The position numbers and the translations under genes were made by a program. The notes under the pieces were generated by a model, which ran no database searches, was not told the DNA's origin, and saw only the letters and a list, made by a program, of their open reading frames with translations. From assembly GCF_004114425.1 (NCBI RefSeq), contig NZ_RDQF01000062.1, forward strand, positions 1-45,280: a stretch of DNA of 45,280 bases, given 5' to 3'. Shown in pieces: positions 26,420-33,811 of this stretch (positions within the stretch are counted from its first letter, which is position 1; each line of letters begins with the position of its first letter). The DNA is from Bradyrhizobium vignae (GTDB lineage: Bacteria > Pseudomonadota > Alphaproteobacteria > Rhizobiales > Xanthobacteraceae).

Positions 26420-27279
26420 GCCGCGCTGCGCCGCCGCCCGACTCCGTTGCCTTCTGCGCCGATCTCGTGCGTAGCCATGACTTTCCGCGCTATGCCGCGA
26501 CCCTGTTCGCGCCTGCCGCCGAGCGCCGCGCGTTGTTGGCGCTCTATGCCTTCAATGTCGAGATCGTGCGCGTCCGCGACCAGGTGAGCCAGCCATTGCC
26601 CGGCGAAATCCGCCTGCAATGGTGGACCGACATGCTGTCGGGCCATGTCCATGGCAGCGCTGAGGGCAATCCCGTGGCGGCCGAGCTGCTGCGCGCGATC
26701 GGCGATTTCGACCTGCCCGTCGAGCCGCTGTCGTTGCTTGCCGACGAGCACCAGTTCGATCTCTACAATGACCCGATGCCGACCATGGCCGCGCTGGAGG
26801 GGTATCTGGCGGCGACGTCATCGGCGCTGTTCGATCTCGCTGCCCGGATCATGGGACCACGATCGGAGGCGGTCGAGCATCTCGCTCGTCATGCCGGACT
26901 GGCGCAGGGCCTCGTGCAGGTCATAGCCAATTTGCCGCGCGATGCCGCGCACCGGCAGCTGTTCTTGCCGCAACAGGTGCTCGAGAGGCACAATTGCAGC
27001 ATGCAGGATGTCTTCGCCGGCAAGGAGACACCCAGTCTCCACGCGGTGCTGGAGCAGCTTGCGGCTGAAGCCCGGCAGCATATGACGGCGTCGTCGTCGC
27101 TGCTGGCGCAGGTGGCGCCGTCCGTGCGGCCGGCGTTTCTACCGCTGAGCCAGGCGCAGGCCGATCTCAAGCGCCTCTCGCGTCCGGGACGAAACCCGTT
27201 TACGCTGCAGCCGTCGTCGCGGCTGCGCACGCTCTGGACACTGTGGCGCGCCTCGCGATCACGTGAATTTACCAAATAG
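26416..27279 (+). CDS. Squalene/phytoene-synthase-fold protein, NDUFAF6-like
   Basis: A 287-residue protein with the squalene/phytoene synthase fold: SHDFPRYAATLFAP at about 20-33, RALLALYAFNVEI at 38-50, QWWTDML at 68-74 and NLPRDAAHRQLFLP at 172-185. Active enzymes have two aspartate-rich DxxxD-type motifs binding the prenyl diphosphates. Here the first is VRDQVSQP (one Asp, D55) and the second is RDAAHR (one Asp, D176), so prenyl-transfer activity looks unlikely. The mitochondrial homologue NDUFAF6 (C8orf38) is likewise a complex I assembly factor with this fold. The start codon overlaps the stop codon of the NDUFAF3-like gene by 4 bp, which suggests that the pair acts together. An HpnC/D-type terpene enzyme is the main alternative, but no hopanoid genes are near. 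Confidence 0.8.
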   Translation: MSRAAPPPDSVAFCADLVRSHDFPRYAATLFAPAAERRALLALYAFNVEIVRVRDQVSQPLPGEIRLQWWTDMLSGHVHGSAEGNPVAAELLRAIGDFDLPVEPLSLLADEHQFDLYNDPMPTMAALEGYLAATSSALFDLAARIMGPRSEAVEHLARHAGLAQGLVQVIANLPRDAAHRQLFLPQQVLERHNCSMQDVFAGKETPSLHAVLEQLAAEARQHMTASSSLLAQVAPSVRPAFLPLSQAQADLKRLSRPGRNPFTLQPSSRLRTLWTLWRASRSREFTK

Positions 27280-27324
27280 AGGCTGGCTTATCGCCTGGGC
27301 CGGCGAAATGCTCTATGCTGTCCC

Positions 27325-28569
27325 ATGGCTGACTTGTCCCAAACCACGTCCTCCGAAGTCAGCGGCCTTTCGGTCGCACCGGAAGACATTCGCGCTGCCG
27401 CCGAGACCATCCAGGGCGCCGTCGTCGAGACGCCCTGCAACTACAGCCGCACGCTGAGCAGCATCTGCGGCTGCGACATCTGGCTCAAATTCGAGAACCT
27501 CCAGTTCACCTCCTCGTTCAAGGAGCGCGGCGCTCTCAACCGGCTGACCGCGCTGACGCCGGAAGAGCGCGCGCGGGGCGTGATCGCAATGTCCGCGGGC
27601 AATCACGCGCAGGGCGTCGCCTACCACGCCAAGCGGATCGGCATTCCCGCCACCATCGTGATGCCTATCGGCACGCCGATGGTGAAGATCGAGAACACCA
27701 GGCATCACGGCGCCGAGGTGGTGGTCACGGGCGCGACGCTGGAAGAGGCGGCCGCCTTTGCGCGCAGCCATGGTGAAGCGCACGGCATGATCTTCGTCCA
27801 TCCCTATGACGATCCGCTCGTGATCGCGGGGCAGGGCACGATCGGGCTGGAAATGCTCAAGGCGGTCCCGGAGCTCGATACGCTGGTCGTCCCGATCGGC
27901 GGCGGCGGGTTGATCAGCGGCATTGCCATTGCCGCGAAATCGATCAAACCGTCGCTGCGGATATTGGGCGTCGAGGCCTGGCTCTATCCCTCGATGTACA
28001 ACGCCATCCATGACGGCAATCTGCCGGCGCGCGGCGATACGCTCGCCGAGGGCATTGCGGTGAAATCGCCGGGCAAGATCACCACCGAGATCGTCCGCCG
28101 CCTTGTCGACGACATTGCGCTCGTTAGCGAAGCGGAGCTTGAGCGCGCGGTCGCGACCCTGATCTCGATCGAGAAGACTGTTGTCGAGGGCGCCGGCGCC
28201 GCCGGCCTTGCCGCGCTGATGTCCGATCCGTCCCGCTTTGTCGGCCAGAAGGTCGGCCTGGTGCTGAGCGGAGGCAATATCGACACGCGGCTGATCGCCT
28301 CCGTCCTCACCCGCGAGCTGGCGCGCGAGGGGCGGTTGACGCAACTGTCGCTCGATATTCCCGATCGGCCCGGGCAGTTGGCCGCCGTGGCGGCGCTGCT
28401 GGCCGAGGCGGGTGCGAACATCATCGAGGTCTCGCATCAGCGGACCTTTTCCGACCTGCCGGCCAAGGCGACGCTGCTGCAGCTCGTCATCGAGACCCGT
28501 GATGCCGCCCATCTCGATGAGGTGATGGCCCGGCTCAGCGCATCCGGACTGAGCGCGCGCTGCGCTTGA
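27325..28569 (+). CDS. ilvA: Threonine ammonia-lyase
   Basis: PLP enzyme that deaminates threonine to 2-oxobutanoate. The 414-residue protein has the PLP lysine K66 in TSSFKERGALNRL, the SAGNHAQGVAYHA loop, the glycine-rich phosphate loop PIGGGGLISG and a C-terminal ACT-like regulatory domain from about residue 335. A single short ACT region distinguishes it from the longer E. coli IlvA with two; this form is frequent in alphaproteobacteria. The start at 27325 follows a stretch with a possible -10 (TATGCT). It is far from ilvD, so if it serves isoleucine synthesis the pathway genes are scattered. It could also serve threonine breakdown. Confidence 0.9.
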   Translation: MADLSQTTSSEVSGLSVAPEDIRAAAETIQGAVVETPCNYSRTLSSICGCDIWLKFENLQFTSSFKERGALNRLTALTPEERARGVIAMSAGNHAQGVAYHAKRIGIPATIVMPIGTPMVKIENTRHHGAEVVVTGATLEEAAAFARSHGEAHGMIFVHPYDDPLVIAGQGTIGLEMLKAVPELDTLVVPIGGGGLISGIAIAAKSIKPSLRILGVEAWLYPSMYNAIHDGNLPARGDTLAEGIAVKSPGKITTEIVRRLVDDIALVSEAELERAVATLISIEKTVVEGAGAAGLAALMSDPSRFVGQKVGLVLSGGNIDTRLIASVLTRELAREGRLTQLSLDIPDRPGQLAAVAALLAEAGANIIEVSHQRTFSDLPAKATLLQLVIETRDAAHLDEVMARLSASGLSARCA

Positions 28570-28594
28570 GCGCAACGCGAGGCCGAGCCGAGCG

Positions 28595-30148
28595 CTACTC
28601 GGGAAGGCCCGCAACGCGGAGCGCGTCGCCCAGCGAGGAGGCCAGCGCCGGCGCGCAGTTGACGCCCTGAAATTGACGGCCGTAGCGGAAGGTCGGGTGT
28701 AGCTCCAGCACCCGCGCGGCCGCTGCCTTCGCCTCCTGCAATCGTCCCAGCTTTGCCAGCGCTGCGGCCAATTGCACATAGGTGATGCTGTGGCGAGGAT
28801 TGGCCTGAACCGAGCGGTAAGCGGCGCGGCACGCTTCCTCATATCGGCCGCGGTGGAAGTGCCCGAGCGCCTGGGCGTCGAATGCGGCGAAAGCCCAGGA
28901 ATCGAACGGGCTGAGCCGCAGGCCTTGCTCGCTCCATTCGATGGCGCGGTCGGAATCTCCGCCCCAGCCGAGCACGACACTTCCGAGAATGTAGGTCAGC
29001 GCCGATGATGGGCTGATGGCGAGCGCGGCCTCGAACGCGGTGAATGCCGCGGAGCGATCGTGCCCGTCCATGCCGACCGAAAAGCCCGCGAGCGTGAGCG
29101 CAAGTGCGTCGTCCTGGCCGTGGACGATGGCCGAGCGCGCGTGGCGGATCGAAGCCTCGCGATTGGCTTCCTGCAGACCGGCCCGGAGAAACAAGCAGTG
29201 ATGGCACATTGCTGCATTGCCGTGCGCGAGCGCATACGCAGGCTCGAGCGCGATCGCACGCTCAAGCAACACGAGGGCCTGGGTGACCTGGGCGGGCATG
29301 CCGGAGTCAACGTCCGGCTGGGCGCGCAGGACGAGATCATAGGCATCCAGGCTGTCCGGCCGCTTGCGCTTGACCCTGTTGATCTCGGCACGCCGCAGGC
29401 TGGGCGCGATGGCACCGACGGTCGACAATGCAATGTCATCCTGGAGGGCGAAGACGTCTTCGGACCGGCGGTCAAATCGCTCGGCCCATACGTGCATTCC
29501 GCTCGCCGCATCGATCAACTGGCCGGTGATGCGGACCAGCGTGCCTGTCCTGCGGACGCTGCCTTCCAGGACGTAGCGTACACCAAGCTCGCGGCCGACC
29601 TGCTTCACGTCCACCGCACGGCCCTTGTAGGCGAATGTGGAATTCCGCGCGATCACGAACAGCCAGTTGATGCGTGACAACCCGGTGATGATGTCGTCGA
29701 CCATTCCGTCGGCGAAATAATCCTGCTCCGCATCGCCGCTTAGGTTCGTGAAAGGCAGCACCGCGATCGACGGCCTGTCGGGCAGTGTCAGCGGCGGCGC
29801 TTGCGGCGCTGCCTGTGCGCGATCCGGATCGGACGTCGTCACGGTGGGGCCGACATAGCGATAGCCGCGGCGCGGCAACGTTTCGATCCAATGTGCATCG
29901 CCGGAGATGTCAGCCAGCGTGCGCCGCACCGCCGCGATCTGGACCGTCAGATTGCTGTCCTCAATGGCCTGGCCGGGCCAGGCCGCCTCGATCAAGGCAT
30001 CTTTCGAAACTGGCGCGCCAGCCTGCCGGACGAGGAGGGCGAGGAGCAGCACGGCCCGCCGGCCGAGTCCCGTCGGCTCAGCCCCGTGGAACAGGATTCC
30101 CGCCTCGGCATCGAGCCGAAAGGGACCAAATTCAAGGATCGCGGCCAT
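28595..30148 (-). CDS. Winged-helix regulator with TolB/FlgO-like and TPR domains
   Basis: A 517-residue soluble protein. An OmpR/CadC-type winged helix fills about 1-100 (FGPFRLDAEAGILF, VRRTLADISGD, ETLPRRGYRYVG). It is followed by a conserved alpha/beta domain at about 125-245 (SIAVLPFTNLSGDAEQDYFADGMVDDIITGLSRI) and then TPR repeats to the C-terminus. Such proteins are often annotated as adenylate cyclase-like or CadC-like, but no cyclase catalytic domain and no transmembrane helix are present, so it is best read as a cytoplasmic DNA-binding regulator. The ATG at 30148 is preferred; one at 30166 adds six residues. It is divergent from the cupin gene across 112 bp, so control of that gene is plausible but unproven. 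Confidence 0.85.
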   Translation of the reverse strand: MAAILEFGPFRLDAEAGILFHGAEPTGLGRRAVLLLALLVRQAGAPVSKDALIEAAWPGQAIEDSNLTVQIAAVRRTLADISGDAHWIETLPRRGYRYVGPTVTTSDPDRAQAAPQAPPLTLPDRPSIAVLPFTNLSGDAEQDYFADGMVDDIITGLSRINWLFVIARNSTFAYKGRAVDVKQVGRELGVRYVLEGSVRRTGTLVRITGQLIDAASGMHVWAERFDRRSEDVFALQDDIALSTVGAIAPSLRRAEINRVKRKRPDSLDAYDLVLRAQPDVDSGMPAQVTQALVLLERAIALEPAYALAHGNAAMCHHCLFLRAGLQEANREASIRHARSAIVHGQDDALALTLAGFSVGMDGHDRSAAFTAFEAALAISPSSALTYILGSVVLGWGGDSDRAIEWSEQGLRLSPFDSWAFAAFDAQALGHFHRGRYEEACRAAYRSVQANPRHSITYVQLAAALAKLGRLQEAKAAAARVLELHPTFRYGRQFQGVNCAPALASSLGDALRVAGLPE

Positions 30149-30260
30149 CGCCGAAGAAGGGCACATTTCGCAGGTTTTTTGCAACGTTTTCCGATCGGCT
30201 TCACCACTTTCGGGCTGGCCTGGATCACTATCGCGGCTGCAACAAGCGATGGAGGGGTAC

Positions 30261-30722
30261 ATGACCGTGAAACACGTGATCCGCAGGCCAGGCGAGTCCG
30301 AAGGGGTTGTGCTGCGCGGCAAACCCATGGGCTTCCTGGTGACCGGCGAGGACACCAGGCACACGAGTATGTTCGACTGGACGATTCCGGCCGGATTTGC
30401 CACCGGCCGGCACGTGCATCGTGTTCAGGAAGAGACCTTCTACATGCTCGAAGGCGAGTGTGAATGGCACGTTGGGGATGAGGTTGTCCGGGCAACCCCC
30501 GGGACCTTTCTCTTCATTCCTTCGGGCGTGGCTCACAACATCACCAACGTGAGCGAGAAGCCCGCGCGTGTGCTCATGACCGTCTCCCCGCCGGGACACG
30601 AGCATTATTTCGAGGAACTGGCCAAGTTGACGGCGAGTGGGCCGCCGGATGCGAGAGCCATCAGCGCCTTGCGCGCCCGCTTTGATACCGACCAACTCTC
30701 GGCATTGACGACAAGAGCTTGA
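30261..30722 (+). CDS. Cupin-domain protein
   Basis: A 153-residue single-domain cupin. Motif 1 is the GRHVHRVQEETFYMLEG segment (about 45-62), with two His and one Glu as likely metal ligands. Motif 2 is GTFLFIPSGVAHNITN, with the third His. The ATG at 30261 has GGAGG about 6 bp upstream. No signal peptide is seen. The substrate cannot be inferred; small cupins of this type include dioxygenases, isomerases and sensors. It is transcribed away from the winged-helix/TPR regulator and ends at a strong hairpin terminator. Confidence 0.85.
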   Translation: MTVKHVIRRPGESEGVVLRGKPMGFLVTGEDTRHTSMFDWTIPAGFATGRHVHRVQEETFYMLEGECEWHVGDEVVRATPGTFLFIPSGVAHNITNVSEKPARVLMTVSPPGHEHYFEELAKLTASGPPDARAISALRARFDTDQLSALTTRA

Positions 30723-30731
30723 TGTCAGGGC

Positions 30732-30780
30732 GGCGCGATCGTGGCCGACGTCACGTCGGCCGGTCGCGCCGGCTCCTTTT
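30732..30780 (+). terminator. Strong terminator after the cupin gene
   Basis: Nested stems, GGCGCGA (30732-30738) with TCGCGCC (30764-30770) and GGCCGAC (30743-30749) with GTCGGCC (30755-30761), are followed by GGCTCC and four Ts. It lies between the converging cupin and aminotransferase genes and could serve both. Confidence 0.65.
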
Positions 30781-30781
30781 G

Positions 30782-31960
30782 CTATCGTGACGTCAGGTCC
30801 GCCAGATGCGCGACCAGCCGATCGACCTCGGCCTCCGTGTTGTAATAATGCGGTGACGCCCGCACGAGATGCGGCAGCGAGCGAAGCTCAGCATCGATGC
30901 GCGTGCTCGACGGATCCGAAGCGCCGATCGTGATGCCGGCTGTAGCGGAACTTGCGACAATGTCGTCCGCCCCGTGCCCGGCCATCGTGAAGCTGACGAT
31001 CGCACCCGGCGAACGCCCAAGGTCGCGAATGGTGATGCCGGGAAGGGCCGCAAGGCCGCGGCGCAGGCGGCCCGCGAGCAGCCGGCAGCGCTCCTCGATG
31101 GCATCCATGCCGATGTCCAGCGCATAATCGATGGCAGCGCCGAGCCCAAGCCGGGCCGCGTAATTGTTCTCCCAGGTCTCGAAACGGCGCGCATCGTCGC
31201 GGAGCCGATATTCATCGCGCGAGACCCAGGGCGCTGCGAAATGGTCGATCATCGGCGGTTCGAGCCGTTGCAGCAGCGCACGGCGGACGTAGAGAAAGCC
31301 CGTGCCGCGCGGGCCGCGCAGGAATTTGCGCCCCGTCGCCGACAGCATGTCACAGCCGACGGCTTCGACGTCGACCGCCATCTGTCCGACCGCCTGGCAT
31401 GCGTCGAGCAGATAGGGAATGCCGTGCGCCCGCGCGATCTTGCCGATTGCCGCGGCGGGATTGACCAGCCCGCCATTGGTCGGCACCCAGGTGATGGCGA
31501 TCAGCTTCACGCGCTCGTCGATCATGCGTTCGAGCGCGTGCACGTCGAGCTCGCCGCTGGAATCGCTCGGCACGACGTCGATCGTCACGCCGGTTCGTTT
31601 CGCGGCCTGAAGAAAGGCGACATAGTTGGCGGCGTATTCCGCCTCGGCGGTCAGGATGCGGTCGCCCTCGCGGAACGGCAGCGCGTAGAACGCCATCTGC
31701 CAGGCAACGGTCGCGTTCTCGACAAGTGCGATCTCATCGGGGGCGGCATTGAGCAGGCGCGCGACCGAGCCGTAGATCGCGTCGAGCCGATCGGATTCAC
31801 GGTCGGCAGCGGCATAACCGCCGATATCGCTTTCGAGATCGATATGCTGCTTCATCGCCGCGACAACGGGCGCCGGCATCAGGGCCGCACCGGCATTATG
31901 CAGGTATACGAGCCGCGAGGCGGCCGGTGTCTCAGCACGTATCCGCTCGATGTCGATCAC
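30782..31960 (-). CDS. Class V PLP aminotransferase/lyase
   Basis: A 392-residue fold-type I PLP enzyme of the class V group (NifS/CsdA/isopenicillin epimerase-like). Visible features are the N-terminal YLHNAGAALMP segment, the cofactor region with the Asp of LLDACQAVGQ and the Schiff-base lysine in SATGRKFLRGPRGTGFLYVR, and RFETWENNYAAR in the second half. The active-site loop cysteine typical of a group I cysteine desulfurase is not obvious, so the reaction is uncertain. It starts at a GTG at 31960 with GGAGG 6 bp upstream. A 19-bp direct repeat and a tiny leader frame lie just upstream. It is the last gene of the reverse-strand run that begins at trmFO. Confidence 0.87.
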   Translation of the reverse strand: MIDIERIRAETPAASRLVYLHNAGAALMPAPVVAAMKQHIDLESDIGGYAAADRESDRLDAIYGSVARLLNAAPDEIALVENATVAWQMAFYALPFREGDRILTAEAEYAANYVAFLQAAKRTGVTIDVVPSDSSGELDVHALERMIDERVKLIAITWVPTNGGLVNPAAAIGKIARAHGIPYLLDACQAVGQMAVDVEAVGCDMLSATGRKFLRGPRGTGFLYVRRALLQRLEPPMIDHFAAPWVSRDEYRLRDDARRFETWENNYAARLGLGAAIDYALDIGMDAIEERCRLLAGRLRRGLAALPGITIRDLGRSPGAIVSFTMAGHGADDIVASSATAGITIGASDPSSTRIDAELRSLPHLVRASPHYYNTEAEVDRLVAHLADLTSR

Positions 31961-31975
31961 TTGCGCCTCCGCCTC

Positions 31976-32013
31976 CTGGACGTTCGTGCATGAACTGGAC
32001 GTTCGTGCATGAA
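31976..32013. repeat. Two tandem copies of a 19-bp sequence
   Basis: CTGGACGTTCGTGCATGAA occurs at 31976-31994 and again at 31995-32013 without change. It lies in the leader of the class V aminotransferase gene. Exact identity suggests recent duplication by slippage. Confidence 0.85.
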
Positions 32014-32056
32014 TTTGACACGTCGAAGACTGCGAGCAAGACGGCCCGGTCTCGTT

Positions 32057-32635
32057 TCAGATGCAGAGGCTGAGCAGCTTGATGTGGCAGTTGCTGGATT
32101 TGGGCTTGCTTGCCGGAGCAGCCTCGCGCTTCACGGCAACCAGCGGCTCCTTGTCCTTCTTGCCTTTACCCTTGCCCTTCGGCTCGTAGTCGCCGGCGAT
32201 TACCATGGCCCAATAGGTGCGCTTGCCGCTGGCATTCTTGGCGCTCGCAAGGCCGACGCGAGAGGCGTTGTGCAGCAACAGGTTCTTGCGGTGCCCGGAC
32301 GAGTCGATCCACTGACCCAACGTCTTCTCGAAACTGTCATACCCGTAGGCGATGTTCTCGGCGGCGCGCCCCGCGCCCGCCGGTGCGACACGGCGGTTGA
32401 ACGGACCGAGTGCGTCGTGGCTCAGGTCATCCTTCGCCGCCATCGCGCGGGCCTGATCCATGGCAATGCGGTCGAGCGTGGCATCGCGGACGACGCGGAT
32501 CTCGCCATGCTTGAGACGGAAGCTCGAGATCAACTCGGCCGGCGAGTCGGCCATCGCGGGCGTGCCTGCCAGCAACAGAAGGCCAGCGATCATCCCGCCA
32601 ACCACACGATGTATTATCGCTCCCCGAGCGCCCAT
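32057..32635 (-). CDS. Exported CAP/SCP-domain protein
   Basis: A 192-residue protein with a signal peptide (hydrophobic VVGGMIAGLLLLAG, cleavage near AMA, about residue 29) and a CAP domain like that of YkwD and PR-1. Typical elements are LSHDALG at 71-77, AENIAYGY at 92-99, WIDSSGHRKNLL at 109-120 and YWAMVIAGDY at 141-150. A Lys-rich tail ends in NCHIKLLSLCI with two cysteines. The ATG at 32635 gives the best signal peptide; an ATG at 32674 adds 13 polar residues. The kinase/ANL fusion gene lies 74 bp upstream on the same strand. The domain's bacterial function is poorly defined. Confidence 0.85.
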   Translation of the reverse strand: MGARGAIIHRVVGGMIAGLLLLAGTPAMADSPAELISSFRLKHGEIRVVRDATLDRIAMDQARAMAAKDDLSHDALGPFNRRVAPAGAGRAAENIAYGYDSFEKTLGQWIDSSGHRKNLLLHNASRVGLASAKNASGKRTYWAMVIAGDYEPKGKGKGKKDKEPLVAVKREAAPASKPKSSNCHIKLLSLCI

Positions 32636-32709
32636 GATCTTTCCCAACCCAGCCTTGTCCGTACGCTTCTCCATCGCCAATGTGGACGCTTCAAGGCGCA
32701 GACCCCGCG

Positions 32710-33804
32710 CTAGCTCGTCGGCAGGTTCGCCTCGAAATTGAAGCGGTCGCGAAGGTTCTTGCGCTGCTCCAGGATGTCCTTGAGGAAGGCCCGGTCCTGC
32801 TCGTTCGTCATCATCGGCTCGATCAGGTCGAGCTGGTTCATGGCGACGAGTTGCAGGACCTCGGTGCGCGGCTTGCCGCTGGTGTTGCGTGGCAGGGCGT
32901 GCACGACCTGGATGTGCTCGGGTGGCTTCGGTCCGTTGGCGGCGGCAAGCTCGCTGCGGAGCTGGCCTTCGAGCGCGGCCTGATCGGCTTCGACGAAGGC
33001 ATAGAGCCCGACGCCGGAGCGCCGGTCGGCAAAGGCGACGATGGCGGCGTCGCGCACGGCAGGATTCCGCAGGATCAGTTCGGCCAGGACCGGCGCGTCG
33101 TTGACGAGCCTGCGGCCGCCACCCTCGCGGTCGGTGAAATTGAACAGGCCGCGGGTGACGGCGCGATAGACCTTCTTGCCGGTGGCAAGCCACAGGCTCG
33201 CGGCGAACGACTTCTTCGCCAGTATCTTTCGCTCCCGCGGCGTCAGCGCCTCCGGCGCGTAGGAGCGCTTGTGCTTGAGCAGATGCCGCAGGTCTTCATA
33301 GGCGAGGATGCGATAGAGCCGGCCGCGGCGGTTAAAGCAAGCTGCAAGCTGGAAGTCGGTCACATAGGCCCTGCCGTCGCGGCCGACCAGCCAGTTCTGC
33401 TCCTTGGCGAGATCGTTGTGGCAGATGCCGGCGCGGCGCAGCCGGCGCAGCACGGCTTTGGCCGAGCGGAAATAGGTGAGATCGCCATGCGGCTTGGCCA
33501 GATGCAGTGCGACGCCGTCGACGAAGCCGCGCACCAGAGCGCGGCGTCCGGCCCACAGCAGCTCCGGACCGGCGTTGAGGCCTTTGGCGCGCAGCAGCGC
33601 ATGCTTCTCGCGGGCGAACAGATGGCGTGCCAGCAGGAACGACCACCATGGCACCTCATCGAGCCGGCGCAGCACCGCGTCGATCTCGCCGCTTTCGCTG
33701 CGGAAGCGGCCGCGCTCGACGGTCGAGAACACGTCTCGCTTGAGCAGCACACCTTCGGTCCAGCGCGGCGACAGCACTGCGGCGTCGTCTTTGGGGAGGC
33801 TCAT
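32710..33804 (-). CDS. Kinase-like domain fused to the C-terminal subdomain of an ANL adenylating enzyme
   Basis: A 364-residue protein with two parts. Residues 1-230 resemble small RIO/KdkA-like kinases: a possible ATP lysine K22 (VLLKRDVFS), the catalytic loop CHNDLAKEQNWLV with D131 and N137, and a metal-binding DF (D150-F151 in YVTDFQLA). Residues 235-325 match the small C-terminal domain of acyl-CoA synthetases: ELILRNPAVRDAAIVAF, LYAFVE and LPRNTSGKPRTEVLQ, with K311 at the place of the catalytic lysine. The large adenylating domain is absent. The ATG at 33804 follows trmFO by only 7 bp, so both are probably in one transcript. I know of no described function for this pairing. Both domain calls rest on motif reading; the ANL part is the clearer of the two. 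Confidence 0.75.
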   Translation of the reverse strand: MSLPKDDAAVLSPRWTEGVLLKRDVFSTVERGRFRSESGEIDAVLRRLDEVPWWSFLLARHLFAREKHALLRAKGLNAGPELLWAGRRALVRGFVDGVALHLAKPHGDLTYFRSAKAVLRRLRRAGICHNDLAKEQNWLVGRDGRAYVTDFQLAACFNRRGRLYRILAYEDLRHLLKHKRSYAPEALTPRERKILAKKSFAASLWLATGKKVYRAVTRGLFNFTDREGGGRRLVNDAPVLAELILRNPAVRDAAIVAFADRRSGVGLYAFVEADQAALEGQLRSELAAANGPKPPEHIQVVHALPRNTSGKPRTEVLQLVAMNQLDLIEPMMTNEQDRAFLKDILEQRKNLRDRFNFEANLPTS

Positions 33805-33811
33805 CGAAAGC

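Noticed and set aside
26416..27279. Call as phytoene or squalene synthase
   Set aside because: The aspartate-rich substrate motifs are degenerate and the gene is coupled to an NDUFAF3 homologue, so an active terpene synthase is unlikely.
27313..28980. A 555-codon minus-strand frame over ilvA
   Set aside because: Low-complexity composition and full overlap with the well-supported ilvA and the end of the winged-helix/TPR gene.
28595..30148. Call as adenylate cyclase
   Set aside because: The domain pattern is shared with proteins often labelled so, but no class III cyclase catalytic domain is present.
30782..31960. Call as a dedicated cysteine desulfurase (iscS/sufS)
   Set aside because: The PLP lysine is present but the active-site cysteine loop is not evident and no Fe-S assembly genes are adjacent.
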